Of a stretch of DNA of 64,000 nt, positions 44,331-54,318 are shown in pieces. Location: NCBI RefSeq assembly GCF_000253155.1, contig NC_015291.1, forward strand, positions 653,001-717,000, given 5' to 3'. How positions within the stretch are numbered: the stretch's first letter is position 1; each line of letters opens with the position of its first letter. This stretch comes from Streptococcus oralis Uo5 (GTDB taxonomy: Bacteria; Bacillota; Bacilli; Lactobacillales; Streptococcaceae). The notes under the pieces were generated by a model. It was not told the origin of the DNA. It ran no database searches and saw only the letters and a program-made list of their open reading frames with translations. The position numbers and the translations under genes were made by a program.

Positions 44331-44714
44331 ATGTTAGAAGTTGCATATATACTTGTTGCGATTGCTTTGATTGTCTGTTTAGTCTATTTGACAATCACGA
44401 TTCAAAAAGCAGGTCGTATGATTGATGAGACGGAGAAAACCATCAAAACGTTGAGCTCAGATGTGGACGTTACCTTGCATCATACCAATGAATTGTTGGT
44501 AAAAGTTAATGTCTTGGTTGACGATATCAATGTTAAGGTTGCGACGATTGATCCACTCTTTACGGCGGTGGCTGACTTATCTGAGTCAGTATCTGATCTC
44601 AACCAACATGCACGTGTTTTAGGCAAAAAAGCTTCATCAGCTGGTTCAAAGACCATTAAAACAGGTGCAGGCTTGTCCGCTCTTCGTGTCGCAAGTAAAT
44701 TTTTCAAAAAATAA
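44331..44714 (+). CDS. DUF948 family protein
   Basis: The 127-residue product has one N-terminal membrane segment (VAYILVAIALIVCLVYLTI) and a long helical part likely to form a coiled coil (DETEKTIKTLSSDVDVTL..), the DUF948 pattern. The role is unknown, perhaps envelope stress. The gene starts directly after the lgt stop codon and is followed by a YtxH-like gene, a pairing common in Firmicutes. Confidence 0.88.
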   Translation: MLEVAYILVAIALIVCLVYLTITIQKAGRMIDETEKTIKTLSSDVDVTLHHTNELLVKVNVLVDDINVKVATIDPLFTAVADLSESVSDLNQHARVLGKKASSAGSKTIKTGAGLSALRVASKFFKK

Positions 44715-44729
44715 AAAAGGAGAAATCTT

Positions 44730-45128
44730 ATGGGAAAACTATCCTCTATCCTTTTAGGAACTGTTTCAGGTGTAGCTCTTGCTTTGTTTTTGACGAGTGA
44801 CAAGGGTAAGCAAGTTTGTAGTCAAGCTCAGGATTTTCTAGATGATTTGAGAGAAGATCCAGAATATGCTAGAGAGCAAGTCTGTGAGAAATTGACAGAA
44901 GTGAAAGAACAAGCAACGGACTTTGTGCTGAGAACAAAGGAACAAGTAGAATCTGGTGAAATTACTTTTGAAAGTGTCCTTGATCAAGCCAAAACATGTG
45001 CACGACAAGCGACAGAAGCATCAAAAGAAACCTTTAACAATCTCAAGGAGCAATGGCAAGAACAGTCAGCAACTCCCGATGTTGCTGAAGACCAAGAAGA
45101 AATCATCATTGATATTACTGAAGTATAA
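44730..45128 (+). CDS. YtxH domain protein
   Basis: The 132-residue product starts with a hydrophobic Gly/Ala-rich segment (LSSILLGTVSGVALALFL) followed by TSDKGKQ, the YtxH signature, and a long acidic helical tail with repeated EQ/KE patterns. Related proteins are general-stress proteins of unknown mechanism. AAAAAGGAG precedes the ATG. It is the last gene of the hprK operon. Confidence 0.88.
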   Translation: MGKLSSILLGTVSGVALALFLTSDKGKQVCSQAQDFLDDLREDPEYAREQVCEKLTEVKEQATDFVLRTKEQVESGEITFESVLDQAKTCARQATEASKETFNNLKEQWQEQSATPDVAEDQEEIIIDITEV

Positions 45129-45130
45129 GG

Positions 45131-45166
45131 TATCACCATCTCTGGTTCTGGAGATGGTGATTTTTA
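45131..45166 (+). terminator. Terminator of the hprK operon
   Basis: TATCACCATCTC (45131-45142) pairs with GAGATGGTGATT (45151-45162), then TTT. Confidence 0.85.
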
Positions 45167-45184
45167 TCTGGAAAGCAGTCTTTG

Positions 45185-45193
45185 TGGTATAAT
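45185..45193 (+). promoter_or_regulatory. Extended -10 promoter of hemW, predicted leaderless
   Basis: TGGTATAAT (hexamer 45188-45193) ends seven bases before the hemW ATG at 45201, where transcription should start. No ribosome binding site is present. Confidence 0.6.
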
Positions 45194-45200
45194 AAATAAT

Positions 45201-46331
45201 ATGCAGAAAAAACCAACGTCAGCCTATGTGCATATCCCCTTTTGCACACAGATTTGTTATTATTGTGACTTTTCAAAGGTGTTTATTAAGAATCAACCAG
45301 TAGATAGTTATTTGGAGCATCTGCTAGAAGAGTTTCGTTCTTATGATATCCAAAAGTTGCGAACTCTCTATATTGGAGGTGGGACACCAACAGCTTTGTC
45401 AGCTCCGCAACTAGAAGTGCTCTTGAATGGCTTGACCAAAAACTTGGACTTGTCAGTCTTAGAAGAGTTGACCATTGAGGCCAATCCAGGAGATCTAGAC
45501 GTGGATAAGATTGCGGTTTTGAAACAGTCGCCAGTCAATCGTGTTTCTTTAGGTGTGCAGACTTTTGATGACAAAATGCTGAAAAAGATTGGGCGTAGTC
45601 ACTTGGAGAAGGATATTTATGAAAATATTGACCGCCTCAAACTCGCTGGTTTTGATAATATTTCCATCGATTTGATTTACGCTCTACCTGGTCAAACTAT
45701 GGCTCAGGTCAAGGACAATGTAGCTAAGGCTATATCGCTTGATATTCCCCATATGAGCCTTTATAGCTTGATTTTGGAAAACCATACGGTCTTTATGAAC
45801 CGTATGCGACGTGGGAAACTGCCTCTGCCTAAGGAGGAGCTAGAAGCTGAAATGTTTGAATACATCATTACAGAGCTTGAGCGAGCTGGTTTTGAGCATT
45901 ATGAGATTTCCAATTTCTCTAAGCCTGGCTTTGAAAGTCGCCATAATCTCATGTACTGGGACAATGCTGAATATTATGGTATCGGTGCGGGTGCGTCAGG
46001 TTATGTGAACGGGGTACGTTATAAAAACCACGGTCCTATCCGCCATTATCTCAATGCGGTAGAGGCAGGAAATGCTCGGATAACAGAAGAACACCTGAGT
46101 CAAAGGGAGCAGATGGAAGAAGAAATGTTTTTGGGACTCCGCAAGAAATCTGGGGTTTCTATGGCTAGATTTGAGGAAAAATTCGGACGGTCCTTTGATG
46201 AACTATATGGAAAAATCATCAGAGACTTGGTTCAACAAGGTCTTATGCAGATCGATGGTGATCGTGTCCGAATGACAAAGAGAGGTCTCTTTTTAGGAGA
46301 CACTGTAGCAGAACGATTTATTTTGGAGTAG
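45201..46331 (+). CDS. hemW: Radical SAM protein HemW (coproporphyrinogen III oxidase-like)
   Basis: The product has 376 residues. The radical SAM cluster motif is CTQICYYCDF near residue 13, followed by YIGGGTPTAL and a HemN_C-like C-terminal domain. Streptococci lack heme synthesis, so the family name oxidase is misleading; HemW acts as a heme chaperone elsewhere. The residues that distinguish true HemN (a third N-terminal cysteine, CxxxCxxCxC) are absent. It starts the four-gene run hemW-thioesterase-HAD-membrane protein. Confidence 0.9.
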   Translation: MQKKPTSAYVHIPFCTQICYYCDFSKVFIKNQPVDSYLEHLLEEFRSYDIQKLRTLYIGGGTPTALSAPQLEVLLNGLTKNLDLSVLEELTIEANPGDLDVDKIAVLKQSPVNRVSLGVQTFDDKMLKKIGRSHLEKDIYENIDRLKLAGFDNISIDLIYALPGQTMAQVKDNVAKAISLDIPHMSLYSLILENHTVFMNRMRRGKLPLPKEELEAEMFEYIITELERAGFEHYEISNFSKPGFESRHNLMYWDNAEYYGIGAGASGYVNGVRYKNHGPIRHYLNAVEAGNARITEEHLSQREQMEEEMFLGLRKKSGVSMARFEEKFGRSFDELYGKIIRDLVQQGLMQIDGDRVRMTKRGLFLGDTVAERFILE

Positions 46332-46335
46332 AACA

Positions 46336-47073
46336 ATGGGCTTAACTTATCAAATGAAAATGAAAATTCCTTTTGATATGGCGGACATGAACGGTCATAT
46401 CAAACTTCCAGATGTGATTTTGCTGTCCTTGCAAGTATCAGGTATGCAGTCCATTGAGCTGGGAGTTAGCGACAAGGATATGTTAGAACGCTACAATCTG
46501 GTCTGGATAATTACAGACTATGCGATTGACGTGGTACGCTTGCCTCGCTTTGCTGAGGAGATTACGATTGAAACGGAAGCATTGACTTACAATCGTCTTT
46601 TTTGCTACCGCCGTTTCACTATCTATGATGAAGCAGGTCAAGAAATCATTCGCATGGTAGCAACCTTTGTTCTTATGGACAGAGACAGTCGTAAAGTTCA
46701 TGCTGTCGAACCGGAGATTGTTGCGCCTTACCAGTCTGAGTTTGATAAAAAACTCATCCGTGGGCCAAAGTATACAAATCTAGAAAATCCGTTCAGTAAA
46801 GACTACCATGTTCGTTTTTACGACTTGGATATGAATGGTCATGTTAATAATAGTAAATATTTGGATTGGATTTTTGAGGTCATGGGAGCAGATTTTTTGA
46901 CCAAGTATATTCCAAAGAAAATCAATCTCAAATATGTCAAAGAAGTGCGACCAGGTGGCATGATTGCTTCAGCTTATGAACTCAAGGGACTAGAAAGCAA
47001 GCATGAGATTATCAGTGATGGCGAGATCAATGCCCAAGCTATGATTACTTGGCAAGAAATAAAAAAGGACTAA
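46336..47073 (+). CDS. Acyl-ACP thioesterase
   Basis: This 245-residue double hot-dog protein releases fatty acids from acyl carrier protein in the FatA/FatB-like bacterial family. The second hot-dog has the active-site-like segment FYDLDMNGHVNNSKYLDW near residue 157. It follows hemW by four bases. In streptococci it may supply free fatty acids; the physiological chain length is not predictable. Confidence 0.9.
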   Translation: MGLTYQMKMKIPFDMADMNGHIKLPDVILLSLQVSGMQSIELGVSDKDMLERYNLVWIITDYAIDVVRLPRFAEEITIETEALTYNRLFCYRRFTIYDEAGQEIIRMVATFVLMDRDSRKVHAVEPEIVAPYQSEFDKKLIRGPKYTNLENPFSKDYHVRFYDLDMNGHVNNSKYLDWIFEVMGADFLTKYIPKKINLKYVKEVRPGGMIASAYELKGLESKHEIISDGEINAQAMITWQEIKKD

Positions 47074-47079
47074 AGAGAG

Positions 47080-47853
47080 ATGACATATAAAGGTTATTTA
47101 ATTGATTTAGACGGGACCATTTACAAAGGGAAAGACCGGATTCCAGCGGGAGAGGCTTTTGTGCATGAATTGCAGAAGCGAGAAATTCCCTATCTCTTTG
47201 TAACCAACAATACAACCCGAACTCCAGAGAGTGTTCAAGAGATGTTGGTTCAAAATTTTAATATTGATACGCCTCTATCAACTGTCTACACGGCAACTTT
47301 GGCAACCATCGACTATATGAATGACTTGGGACTGGAAAAGACAGTCTATGTCATCGGAGAAGCAGGACTCAAGGATGCCATTCAGGCAGCTGGTTATGTC
47401 GAAGACAAGGAAAATCCTGCCTATGTGGTAGTTGGACTGGACTGGCAAGTCGACTATGAAAAATTTGCCACAGCAACTCTAGCTATCCAAAAGGGTGCTC
47501 ACTTTATCGGAACCAACCCTGACCTCAATATCCCGACGGAACGTGGTCTTTTGCCAGGTGCTGGTTCACTAATTACACTTCTTGAAGTAGCAACACGAGT
47601 GAAACCAGTTTATATCGGGAAACCAAATGCTATCATTATGGACAAGGCAGTTGAGCACTTGGGCTTGAAAAGAGAAGAATTGCTCATGGTTGGGGACAAC
47701 TACCTGACAGATATTCGAGCAGGGATTGACAATGGCATTCCAACTCTCTTGGTGACAACAGGTTTTACCAAAGCAGAAGAAGTGGGGAACCTGCCAATCG
47801 CACCAACTCATGTCCTTTCTAGTCTTGCGGAGTGGAATTTTGATGAAAACTAA
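47080..47853 (+). CDS. TIGR01457 HAD-superfamily phosphatase (NagD type)
   Basis: This 257-residue HAD hydrolase has motif [10 protein letters not shown] at residue 9, motif [11 protein letters not shown], and motif [14 protein letters not shown]. The class IIA cap lies between them. It should dephosphorylate a small organic phosphate; the substrate is unknown. It overlaps the next gene by 11 bases. Confidence 0.9.
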   Translation: MTYKGYLIDLDGTIYKGKDRIPAGEAFVHELQKREIPYLFVTNNTTRTPESVQEMLVQNFNIDTPLSTVYTATLATIDYMNDLGLEKTVYVIGEAGLKDAIQAAGYVEDKENPAYVVVGLDWQVDYEKFATATLAIQKGAHFIGTNPDLNIPTERGLLPGAGSLITLLEVATRVKPVYIGKPNAIIMDKAVEHLGLKREELLMVGDNYLTDIRAGIDNGIPTLLVTTGFTKAEEVGNLPIAPTHVLSSLAEWNFDEN

Positions 47854-48463
47854 ACTGACCTTTTGGGGAAGTATGCTCTTTCTTCTCTCCCTGTCTATCC
47901 TCTTAACCATTTATCTGGCTTGGATTTTCTATCCCATGGAGATTCAGTGGCTGAACTTAGCGAATCGAGTCTATCTAAAGCCAGAAACCATTCAGTACAA
48001 TTTTCATATCTTGATGAATTACCTGACCAATCCCTTTAGTCAGGTCTTAGAGATGCCAGATTTTCGTTCGTCAGAGGCTGGTCTACACCACTTTGCGGTG
48101 GTGAAGAATCTCTTCCACTTGGTTCAGCTAGTTGCCCTAGTGACACTTCCAAGTTTCTATTTCTTTGTTAGAAAGATTGTGAAAAAAGGCTTTTTGCCCC
48201 TATATCGTAAAAGTATTCTGACTTTAGTGCTATTGCCTCTGGTCATTGGGCTTGTGGGAGTGTTGATTGGTTTTGAGCAATTCTTTACTCTTTTCCATCA
48301 GATTCTCTTTGTGGGAGATGATACTTGGCTTTTTGATCCAGCAAAGGATCCCGTTATTTGGATTTTGCCAGAGACTTTCTTTCTCCATGCCTTTTTACTT
48401 TTCTTTGCTTTGTATGAAGGAATGTTTGGTTTCCTTCTTGTCGAGGCTTCAAGGAAAAAGTAG
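47843..48463 (+). CDS. TIGR01906 integral membrane protein
   Basis: This 206-residue protein has about five membrane segments, starting [24 protein letters not shown] (given here as positions 5-28). The family is found in Gram-positives with unknown role. The ATG at 47843 is preceded by GGAG and lies inside the end of the HAD gene, so translation is coupled. Longer in-frame starts lack a site. Confidence 0.85.
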   Translation: MKTKLTFWGSMLFLLSLSILLTIYLAWIFYPMEIQWLNLANRVYLKPETIQYNFHILMNYLTNPFSQVLEMPDFRSSEAGLHHFAVVKNLFHLVQLVALVTLPSFYFFVRKIVKKGFLPLYRKSILTLVLLPLVIGLVGVLIGFEQFFTLFHQILFVGDDTWLFDPAKDPVIWILPETFFLHAFLLFFALYEGMFGFLLVEASRKK

Positions 48464-48570
48464 ATAAAATTCTGTATTTTTAATAAAAAACGAGAGAAGT
48501 TACTCTGCTCCCTATATATTGTTAGGTTATCCTAAAGATAAACTTGTAAAACAGGTAATTTTTACAGAAA

Positions 48571-48605
48571 AGAGTCTATTTTCTATGAAAAATAGGCTTT
48601 TTTTC
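48571..48605 (+). terminator. Terminator before the spx gene
   Basis: AGTCTATTTT (48573-48582) pairs with AAAATAGGCT (48589-48598) with one G-T pair, followed by T-rich sequence. Confidence 0.8.
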
Positions 48606-48679
48606 TAAAAATACCTAGTCAAGCGCTTTATTTTTTTGTATAATAGAAATAGTAAGTATAGATTAAAGAAGAGAAAAGC

Positions 48680-49081
48680 ATGATTACACTATTTTTATCA
48701 CCGAGTTGTACATCATGTCGTAAGGCAAAGGCTTGGTTAGAGACGCATAAAGTGCCCTTTCAAGAGCATAATATTATGACTAGTCCTTTAACAAGAAAAG
48801 AATTACAACATATTCTTTCCTTGACCGAAAATGGTACTGATGACATCATTTCAACTCGTTCAAAAATCTTCCAAAAATTAGATATTGATGTAGAGAGTAT
48901 CTCGGTATCGGAGTTGCTTCAGTTAATTGAGCAATATCCTAGTCTTTTGCGTCGCCCAATTATTATAGATACCAAACGCATGCAGATCGGTTTTAATGAA
49001 GATGAGATTCGTGCTTTTCTCCCTCGTAGTTACCGTAAACAAGAATTGAAAGAAGCAACATTGAGAGCTGGTATTGGATAG
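48680..49081 (+). CDS. spxA: Spx/ArsC family transcriptional regulator
   Basis: The 133-residue product has the redox CxxC motif in SPSCTSCRKAKAWL at residues 10-13. The RSKIFQKL segment and C-terminal RPIIIDTKRMQIGFNEDEI follow Spx pattern. Spx binds the RNA polymerase alpha C-terminal domain and activates thiol-stress genes; streptococci carry two copies with different roles and I cannot tell which this is. A TATAAT (48639-48644) is its probable -10. The next gene starts right after its stop. Confidence 0.9.
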   Translation: MITLFLSPSCTSCRKAKAWLETHKVPFQEHNIMTSPLTRKELQHILSLTENGTDDIISTRSKIFQKLDIDVESISVSELLQLIEQYPSLLRRPIIIDTKRMQIGFNEDEIRAFLPRSYRKQELKEATLRAGIG

Positions 49082-49360
49082 ATGAACAAACAGTATAGTT
49101 ACCCACTAGATTTGTCGTGGAGCACTGAAGAACTTGCTTCAGTGCTTTCTTTTTTTAATGATGTTGAAGCTGCTTATGAAGATAAGGTAGAAGCTAAAAA
49201 ACTGCTAGATTCTTATAAGGAATTTAAGTCTGTGGTTCCGAGCAAAAGTGAAGAAAAGCGCCTAGGCCGCGAATTTGAAACGGCTAGCGGTTATTCCTTC
49301 TATCATGCGGTTCAATTAGCAAAAGAAAAAAGAGAAGGGAAGATTTCTCTTGGAAACTAA
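49082..49360 (+). CDS. UPF0223 family protein
   Basis: The 92-residue soluble protein begins [20 protein letters not shown], diagnostic for UPF0223 (YktA-like), and has a helical C-terminus ending [13 protein letters not shown]. The role is unknown. It lies between spx and an inositol-phosphatase gene, a common streptococcal arrangement, and overlaps the latter by 11 bases. Confidence 0.88.
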   Translation: MNKQYSYPLDLSWSTEELASVLSFFNDVEAAYEDKVEAKKLLDSYKEFKSVVPSKSEEKRLGREFETASGYSFYHAVQLAKEKREGKISLGN

Positions 49361-50123
49361 ATTTGAATTTGCCAAACAGATTGTGCAGGAAGCTGCTGCC
49401 TATATTTTGGCTCACATGAAAGAAGATTTGCAGGTTGAGCGCAAGTCTTCCCCTACTGACTTGGTGACACGTTTGGACAAGGAGGTCCAGCAACTCTTGG
49501 TTGATCGGATCAAGTCCTCCTATCCTGAGGACTTGATTTGCGCGGAAGAGGGTTGTTTACGTGCTGCAGTCGGTCAAGGTTCTGTTTGGGTGATTGATCC
49601 CATTGACGGTACCAATAATTTTGTCGCTCAGCAGGAAGATTTTGCCGTGATGTTGGCTTATTTTGAGGACGGTGTGGGCAAATTTGGTGTCATCTATGAT
49701 GTCATGAAAGGTGATTGTTACCATGGTGGTGGTGCCTTTCCTCCTTGTCGTAATAATGATCCCTTACCGACTTTTAAAAAGAAACCTCTTCAAGAATTTT
49801 TAGTTGCCGGTAACTCAGGTATGTTTGAAACCAATGAGTGGGGTTTGGGTGATTTGGGTCGAGCAGCATTGGGTGTCCGTGTTTACGGCAGTGCGGCCAT
49901 TAGTTTTGCCAAGGTTTTATCGGGTCGTCTTCTGACTTATATTACCTACTTGCAGCCATGGGATTACGCTGCGGCCAGTATCTTAGGGGAAAGTCTGGGG
50001 TATCGTCTTCTTACAGTATCAGGTGAGCCAGCTGATTTTAAAACGCGTCAGCCTGTCATGATGGTGCCAATCGAGATGCAAGAAGAGATTCAGTCTTATA
50101 TCTACGAAAGGAAAGAAAACTAA
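49350..50123 (+). CDS. Inositol monophosphatase family protein
   Basis: The 257-residue product has the metal-binding motifs of the Li+-sensitive phosphatase family: AEEG near residue 66, DPIDGTNNF near 86, and WDYAAASIL near 208. It should hydrolyse a sugar or inositol phosphate, or phosphoadenosine phosphate. The start is a TTG with GGGAAG upstream, inside the preceding gene; later ATGs would delete the N-terminal helix. The rRNA methyltransferase gene starts right after its stop. Confidence 0.88.
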   Translation: METKFEFAKQIVQEAAAYILAHMKEDLQVERKSSPTDLVTRLDKEVQQLLVDRIKSSYPEDLICAEEGCLRAAVGQGSVWVIDPIDGTNNFVAQQEDFAVMLAYFEDGVGKFGVIYDVMKGDCYHGGGAFPPCRNNDPLPTFKKKPLQEFLVAGNSGMFETNEWGLGDLGRAALGVRVYGSAAISFAKVLSGRLLTYITYLQPWDYAAASILGESLGYRLLTVSGEPADFKTRQPVMMVPIEMQEEIQSYIYERKEN

Positions 50124-51428
50124 ATGCAATTTCCAAAAGGATTTGTTGAAAAATATGAAGCGATACTAGAAGATGAGGCAAGAGATTTTCTTGCCTCTTT
50201 TAAACAGGAAGCAGTATCGGCTTTTCGGGTTAATCCCTTAAAAGAAAGTCAATTGTCGTTTGCAGATGCCATTCCCCATACACCTTGGGGACACTATGGT
50301 AAGGTCTCAGGGAAGTCACCAGAGCACGTGACAGGTCTCGTTTATTCACAAGAGCCTGCAGCCCAAATGGTGGCCCAGGTGGCTCAACCAAGCCCTGGTA
50401 TGAAGGTCTTGGACTTAGCTGCAGCACCAGGTGGGAAATCCACCCAACTAGCAGCTTATCTGACTAATCAGGGAGTCCTTGTTTCCAACGAAATTTCAAG
50501 CAAGCGTGCTAAGATTTTAGTGGAAAATATGGAGCGATTTGGAGCGACAAACGTTGTCGTGACCAATGAATCTGCTGGCCGCTTAGCCAAGGTTTTTAAA
50601 GGTTACTTTGATGTGATTGTTCTTGATGCCCCATGCTCGGGTGAAGGGATGTTCCGTAAGCAGCCAGATGCCATGGATTATTGGAGTACCGATTATCCTA
50701 GCCAATGTGCCAGTCTCCAAAGGGAAATTTTAGAAGATGCAGTGACCATGCTTGCAGAAGGTGGCCGTTTGGTCTATTCGACCTGTACCTGGGCGCCAGA
50801 GGAAAATGAAGAAATCATCCACTGGTTGCTGGATACTTATGAATTTGAACTGCTTCCAGTCGAGCATGTGAACGGTATGGTAGCAGGAATTGATCTTCCT
50901 GAAACTGCGCGGATGTATCCTCATCATTTCAAAGGAGAAGGTCAGTTTGTTGCCCATTTGCAGTTTAAGGGAGAAAATTCGGGACCTAAATTCAAAGCTA
51001 GCAAAAGCAATCTCAGTCGTGAACAATTGGCTCTGTGGCAAGAATTTGCCCAAAAACACTTGCGGGTCAATCTAACTGGTATCTTGCAAACTTTTGGAGA
51101 TCAGCTCTATCTTTTGCCAGAGATGCTACCTGATCTAGGAAAACTCAAAATTGCTAGAAATGGCCTCCATCTGGGGACTTTTAAGAAGAAACGCTTCGAA
51201 CCAAGTTTTGCTCTGGGATTAGCCTTGAAACCAAGCCAAGTAAAACAAAGGGTCGAAATCAATGATGAGGACTTTGTAAAATATGTGGCTGGTGAGACTG
51301 TTCAATTGTCTGAAGCTCGACCAAATGGATGGTATCAAGTTGTAGTTCAAGGAAACGGATTATGCTTTGCCAAGGTAACGGGAAATGTTTTGAAAAATTA
51401 TTATCCAAAAGGGCTCAGATTCAGGTGA
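50124..51428 (+). CDS. RsmF/NOL1-NOP2-Sun family RNA cytosine C5-methyltransferase
   Basis: The 434-residue product has the SAM motif VLDLAAAPGGKSTQLA (residue ~93), the motif IV cysteine in DAPCSGEGMFRKQP and the motif VI cysteine in STCTWAPEENE. These are the two catalytic cysteines of rRNA m5C methyltransferases. The C-terminal third is an RNA-binding RsmF-type domain. The 16S rRNA target is expected, with the position undecided. Confidence 0.9.
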   Translation: MQFPKGFVEKYEAILEDEARDFLASFKQEAVSAFRVNPLKESQLSFADAIPHTPWGHYGKVSGKSPEHVTGLVYSQEPAAQMVAQVAQPSPGMKVLDLAAAPGGKSTQLAAYLTNQGVLVSNEISSKRAKILVENMERFGATNVVVTNESAGRLAKVFKGYFDVIVLDAPCSGEGMFRKQPDAMDYWSTDYPSQCASLQREILEDAVTMLAEGGRLVYSTCTWAPEENEEIIHWLLDTYEFELLPVEHVNGMVAGIDLPETARMYPHHFKGEGQFVAHLQFKGENSGPKFKASKSNLSREQLALWQEFAQKHLRVNLTGILQTFGDQLYLLPEMLPDLGKLKIARNGLHLGTFKKKRFEPSFALGLALKPSQVKQRVEINDEDFVKYVAGETVQLSEARPNGWYQVVVQGNGLCFAKVTGNVLKNYYPKGLRFR

Positions 51429-51638
51429 AAAAGCTAGTCAAAGAGCTTATTCTATGTTATAGTGGAAGTATGAGTTTTTTCTGATAGTCTTTCATTATTG
51501 CTTATATTATACGATGGAATTGTCCGCTCCTAAGAATGACTAGATAAAATAAAGTGAGACAACCATTGATGATAATTGGATGATCAGAACAAACGGAAGA
51601 AATCAGAACATTTATCATTATGTTCAAGGAGAATAACA
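51429..51638 (+). promoter_or_regulatory. pst operon leader and promoter region
   Basis: Over 200 bp precede pstS. A possible promoter is TTGCTT with ATTATAC further on (51498-51512). I see no clean terminator for the upstream gene. A PhoB/PnpR-type direct-repeat box could exist here but I could not define one with confidence. Confidence 0.35.
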
Positions 51639-52517
51639 GTGAAAAAAAGAAAAAAGCTCGTCATGTCTCTTGCAGCTCTTTTGATGGCAGGTTCTCTAGC
51701 AGGATGTGCTAGCTGGATTGATCGTGGAGAATCCATGACAGCCGTTGGTTCAACAGCTCTTCAGCCTCTTGTCGAAGCGACAGCAGATGAATTTGGTTCT
51801 AGAAACATCGGAAAAACAGTCAATGTTCAAGGTGGTGGATCGGGTACAGGACTATCTCAAGTCCAGTCTGGAGCAGTAGACATCGGGAACTCTGACGTTT
51901 TTGCAGAGGAAAAAGAAGGAATCGATGCTTCAGCTCTAGTAGACCACAAGGTTGCAGTGGCTGGTCTTGCAGTGATTGTAAACAAAGAAGTGGATGTTGA
52001 AAATCTCACAACCGAGCAACTTCGCAAAATCTTTACAGGTGAAGTGACCAACTGGAAAGAAGTTGGGGGCAAAGACCTGGCCATTTCAATCATCAACCGA
52101 GCAGCAAGTTCTGGTTCACGAGCGACGTTTGATACGGTGGTTATGAATGGCCAATCTGCTATGCAGAGCCAAGAGCAGGATTCTAACGGGATGGTCAAGT
52201 CGATTATATCCCAAACGCCTGGAGCCATTTCTTACCTGGCTTTTGCCTATGTAGATGACTCCGTGAAAAGCATGAAACTGAATGGATATGAACCTACATC
52301 TGAGAATGTAACGACCAACAACTGGCCTTTGTGGTCTTATGAACATATGTACACACTTGGTCAGCCAAATGAGTTAGCTGCTGAATTCCTGAATTTCGTA
52401 CTCTCAGATGAAGCTCAAAATGGAATTGTTAAGGGGATGGGCTATATTTCCATCAATGAAATGAAAGTCCAAAAGGATGCTTCAGGTACCGTTACAGCAG
52501 TAGAAGGAGGTCAATAA
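51639..52517 (+). CDS. pstS: Phosphate ABC transporter substrate-binding lipoprotein PstS
   Basis: The 292-residue product has a lipoprotein signal with lipobox LAGC (Cys23). The phosphate-binding regions [20 protein letters not shown], and [14 protein letters not shown] are present. The GTG at 51639 follows AAGGAG and gives a normal signal peptide; an upstream in-frame ATG (51576) would add 21 residues before it. It starts the operon pstS-pstC-pstA-pstB-pstB-phoU, and lipidation requires the lgt product encoded in this window. Confidence 0.94.
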   Translation: MKKRKKLVMSLAALLMAGSLAGCASWIDRGESMTAVGSTALQPLVEATADEFGSRNIGKTVNVQGGGSGTGLSQVQSGAVDIGNSDVFAEEKEGIDASALVDHKVAVAGLAVIVNKEVDVENLTTEQLRKIFTGEVTNWKEVGGKDLAISIINRAASSGSRATFDTVVMNGQSAMQSQEQDSNGMVKSIISQTPGAISYLAFAYVDDSVKSMKLNGYEPTSENVTTNNWPLWSYEHMYTLGQPNELAAEFLNFVLSDEAQNGIVKGMGYISINEMKVQKDASGTVTAVEGGQ

Positions 52518-53434
52518 TGAATCAAGAAGAATTATCTAAAAAATTACTCTCTCCTTCAAAGAACTCTCGCCTTGAGAAGTTTGGTAAAGGTTTGACCTTC
52601 ACTTGCCTTTCTTTGATTGTTATCATTGTGGCGATGATTTTGATTTTTGTAGCCCAAAAAGGCTTGTCGACCTTCTTTGTCAATGGAGTGAACATTTTTG
52701 ATTTCCTCTTTGGACAAACTTGGAATCCTTCAGGAAAACAATTTGGTGCCCTTCCGATGATTTTGGGTTCCTTTATTGTGACGATTTTATCAGCCCTGAT
52801 CGCAACACCCTTTGCTATCGGAGCTGCAGTCTTTATGACAGAAGTCTCACCAAAGGGTGCAAAGATTTTGCAACCAGCCATTGAACTCCTCGTCGGTATT
52901 CCTTCAGTCGTCTATGGATTTATCGGTTTGCAAGTTGTGGTGCCTTTTGTTCGTAGCGTCTTTGGTGGAACTGGTTTTGGGATTTTGTCAGGGATTTTCG
53001 TTCTTTTTGTCATGATCCTACCAACTGTAACCTTTATGACAACAGACAGCTTGCGTGCTGTTCCTCGTCATTACCGTGAAGCTAGTTTAGCTATGGGAGC
53101 CACTCGTTGGCAAACCATCTGGCGTGTGACCTTGAAAGCAGCACGTTCAGGTATTTTCACTGCAGTGGTCTTTGGGATGGCGCGTGCCTTCGGTGAAGCC
53201 CTTGCTATTCAGATGGTTGTCGGAAACTCAGCAGTTATCCCAACATCGCTAACAACACCAGCTGCAACTTTGACTTCTGTTTTGACTATGGGAATTGGGA
53301 ATACCGTCATGGGAACGGTTGATAATAACGTTCTCTGGTCACTGGCCTTGGTATTGCTCTTGATGAGTTTGGCCTTTAACAGTGTGATTAAATTGATTAC
53401 GAAAGAAAGAGGAAAGAAAAACTATGCACGCTAA
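52517..53434 (+). CDS. pstC: Phosphate ABC transporter permease PstC
   Basis: The 305-residue product has six membrane segments and the permease EAA loop (YREASLAMGATRWQTIWRVTL, shown near residues 189-209). The ATG overlaps the pstS stop (TAATG). It pairs with PstA to form the phosphate channel. Confidence 0.94.
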   Translation: MNQEELSKKLLSPSKNSRLEKFGKGLTFTCLSLIVIIVAMILIFVAQKGLSTFFVNGVNIFDFLFGQTWNPSGKQFGALPMILGSFIVTILSALIATPFAIGAAVFMTEVSPKGAKILQPAIELLVGIPSVVYGFIGLQVVVPFVRSVFGGTGFGILSGIFVLFVMILPTVTFMTTDSLRAVPRHYREASLAMGATRWQTIWRVTLKAARSGIFTAVVFGMARAFGEALAIQMVVGNSAVIPTSLTTPAATLTSVLTMGIGNTVMGTVDNNVLWSLALVLLLMSLAFNSVIKLITKERGKKNYAR

Positions 53435-54308
53435 GAAATTAGATAAACTTGCAACAGCTGTCCTCTATACCATCGCGGGTATCATCGTGACCATTTTGGC
53501 ATCTTTGATTCTCTATATCTTGGTGAGAGGGTTACCGCATATCTCTTGGTCTTTCTTGACTGGGAAATCCTCCTCTTATCAAGCAGGTGGGGGTATCGGG
53601 ATTCAGCTCTACAATTCCTTCTTCCTTTTGGTCATCACCTTGATCATTTCAGTTCCACTATCTATGGGAGCTGGTGTTTTCCTTGCTGAGTATGCCAAAA
53701 AAGGGCCTGTGACCAATTTTATTCGTACCTGTATTGAGATTTTGTCTTCTCTACCATCAGTCGTTGTGGGTCTCTTTGGTTACTTGATCTTTGTAGTCCA
53801 GTTTGAGTATGGATTTTCAATCATTTCAGGTGCCTTGGCCTTGACGGTCTTTAACCTCCCTCAGATGACTCGAAATGTTGAGGACAGTTTAAAACATGTT
53901 CACCATACACAACGTGAGGCTGGCTTAGCTCTTGGAATTTCTCGTTGGGAGACTGTAGTCCATGTCGTCATTCCAGAAGCCCTTCCAGGTATCGTAACGG
54001 GTGTTGTCTTGGCATCTGGTCGTATCTTTGGTGAGGCCGCTGCTCTTATCTATACGGCAGGACAATCCGCTCCAGCCCTTGACTGGTCTAACTGGAATAT
54101 CCTCAGTGTTACCAGTCCTATTTCAATCTTCCGTCAAGCAGAAACCTTGGCTGTCCACATCTGGAAAGTCAATAGCGAAGGAACTATTCCAGATGCTACC
54201 ATCGTATCTGCTGGTTCTGCCGCCGTGCTTCTCATCTTTATCTTGATTTTTAACTTTGGGGCACGCAAACTCGGAAGCTATTTACACAAGAAATTAACCG
54301 CTGCCTAA
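53424..54308 (+). CDS. pstA: Phosphate ABC transporter permease PstA
   Basis: The 294-residue product has six membrane segments and the EAA loop with REAGLALGISRWETVVHVV near residue 168. It overlaps pstC by 11 bases. Confidence 0.94.
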   Translation: MHAKKLDKLATAVLYTIAGIIVTILASLILYILVRGLPHISWSFLTGKSSSYQAGGGIGIQLYNSFFLLVITLIISVPLSMGAGVFLAEYAKKGPVTNFIRTCIEILSSLPSVVVGLFGYLIFVVQFEYGFSIISGALALTVFNLPQMTRNVEDSLKHVHHTQREAGLALGISRWETVVHVVIPEALPGIVTGVVLASGRIFGEAAALIYTAGQSAPALDWSNWNILSVTSPISIFRQAETLAVHIWKVNSEGTIPDATIVSAGSAAVLLIFILIFNFGARKLGSYLHKKLTAA

Positions 54309-54318
54309 AGGAGAAGCC

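Noticed and set aside
51576..51638. A 21-residue N-terminal extension of PstS
   Set aside because: It would bury the lipoprotein signal; the GTG at 51639 has AAGGAG at the right distance.
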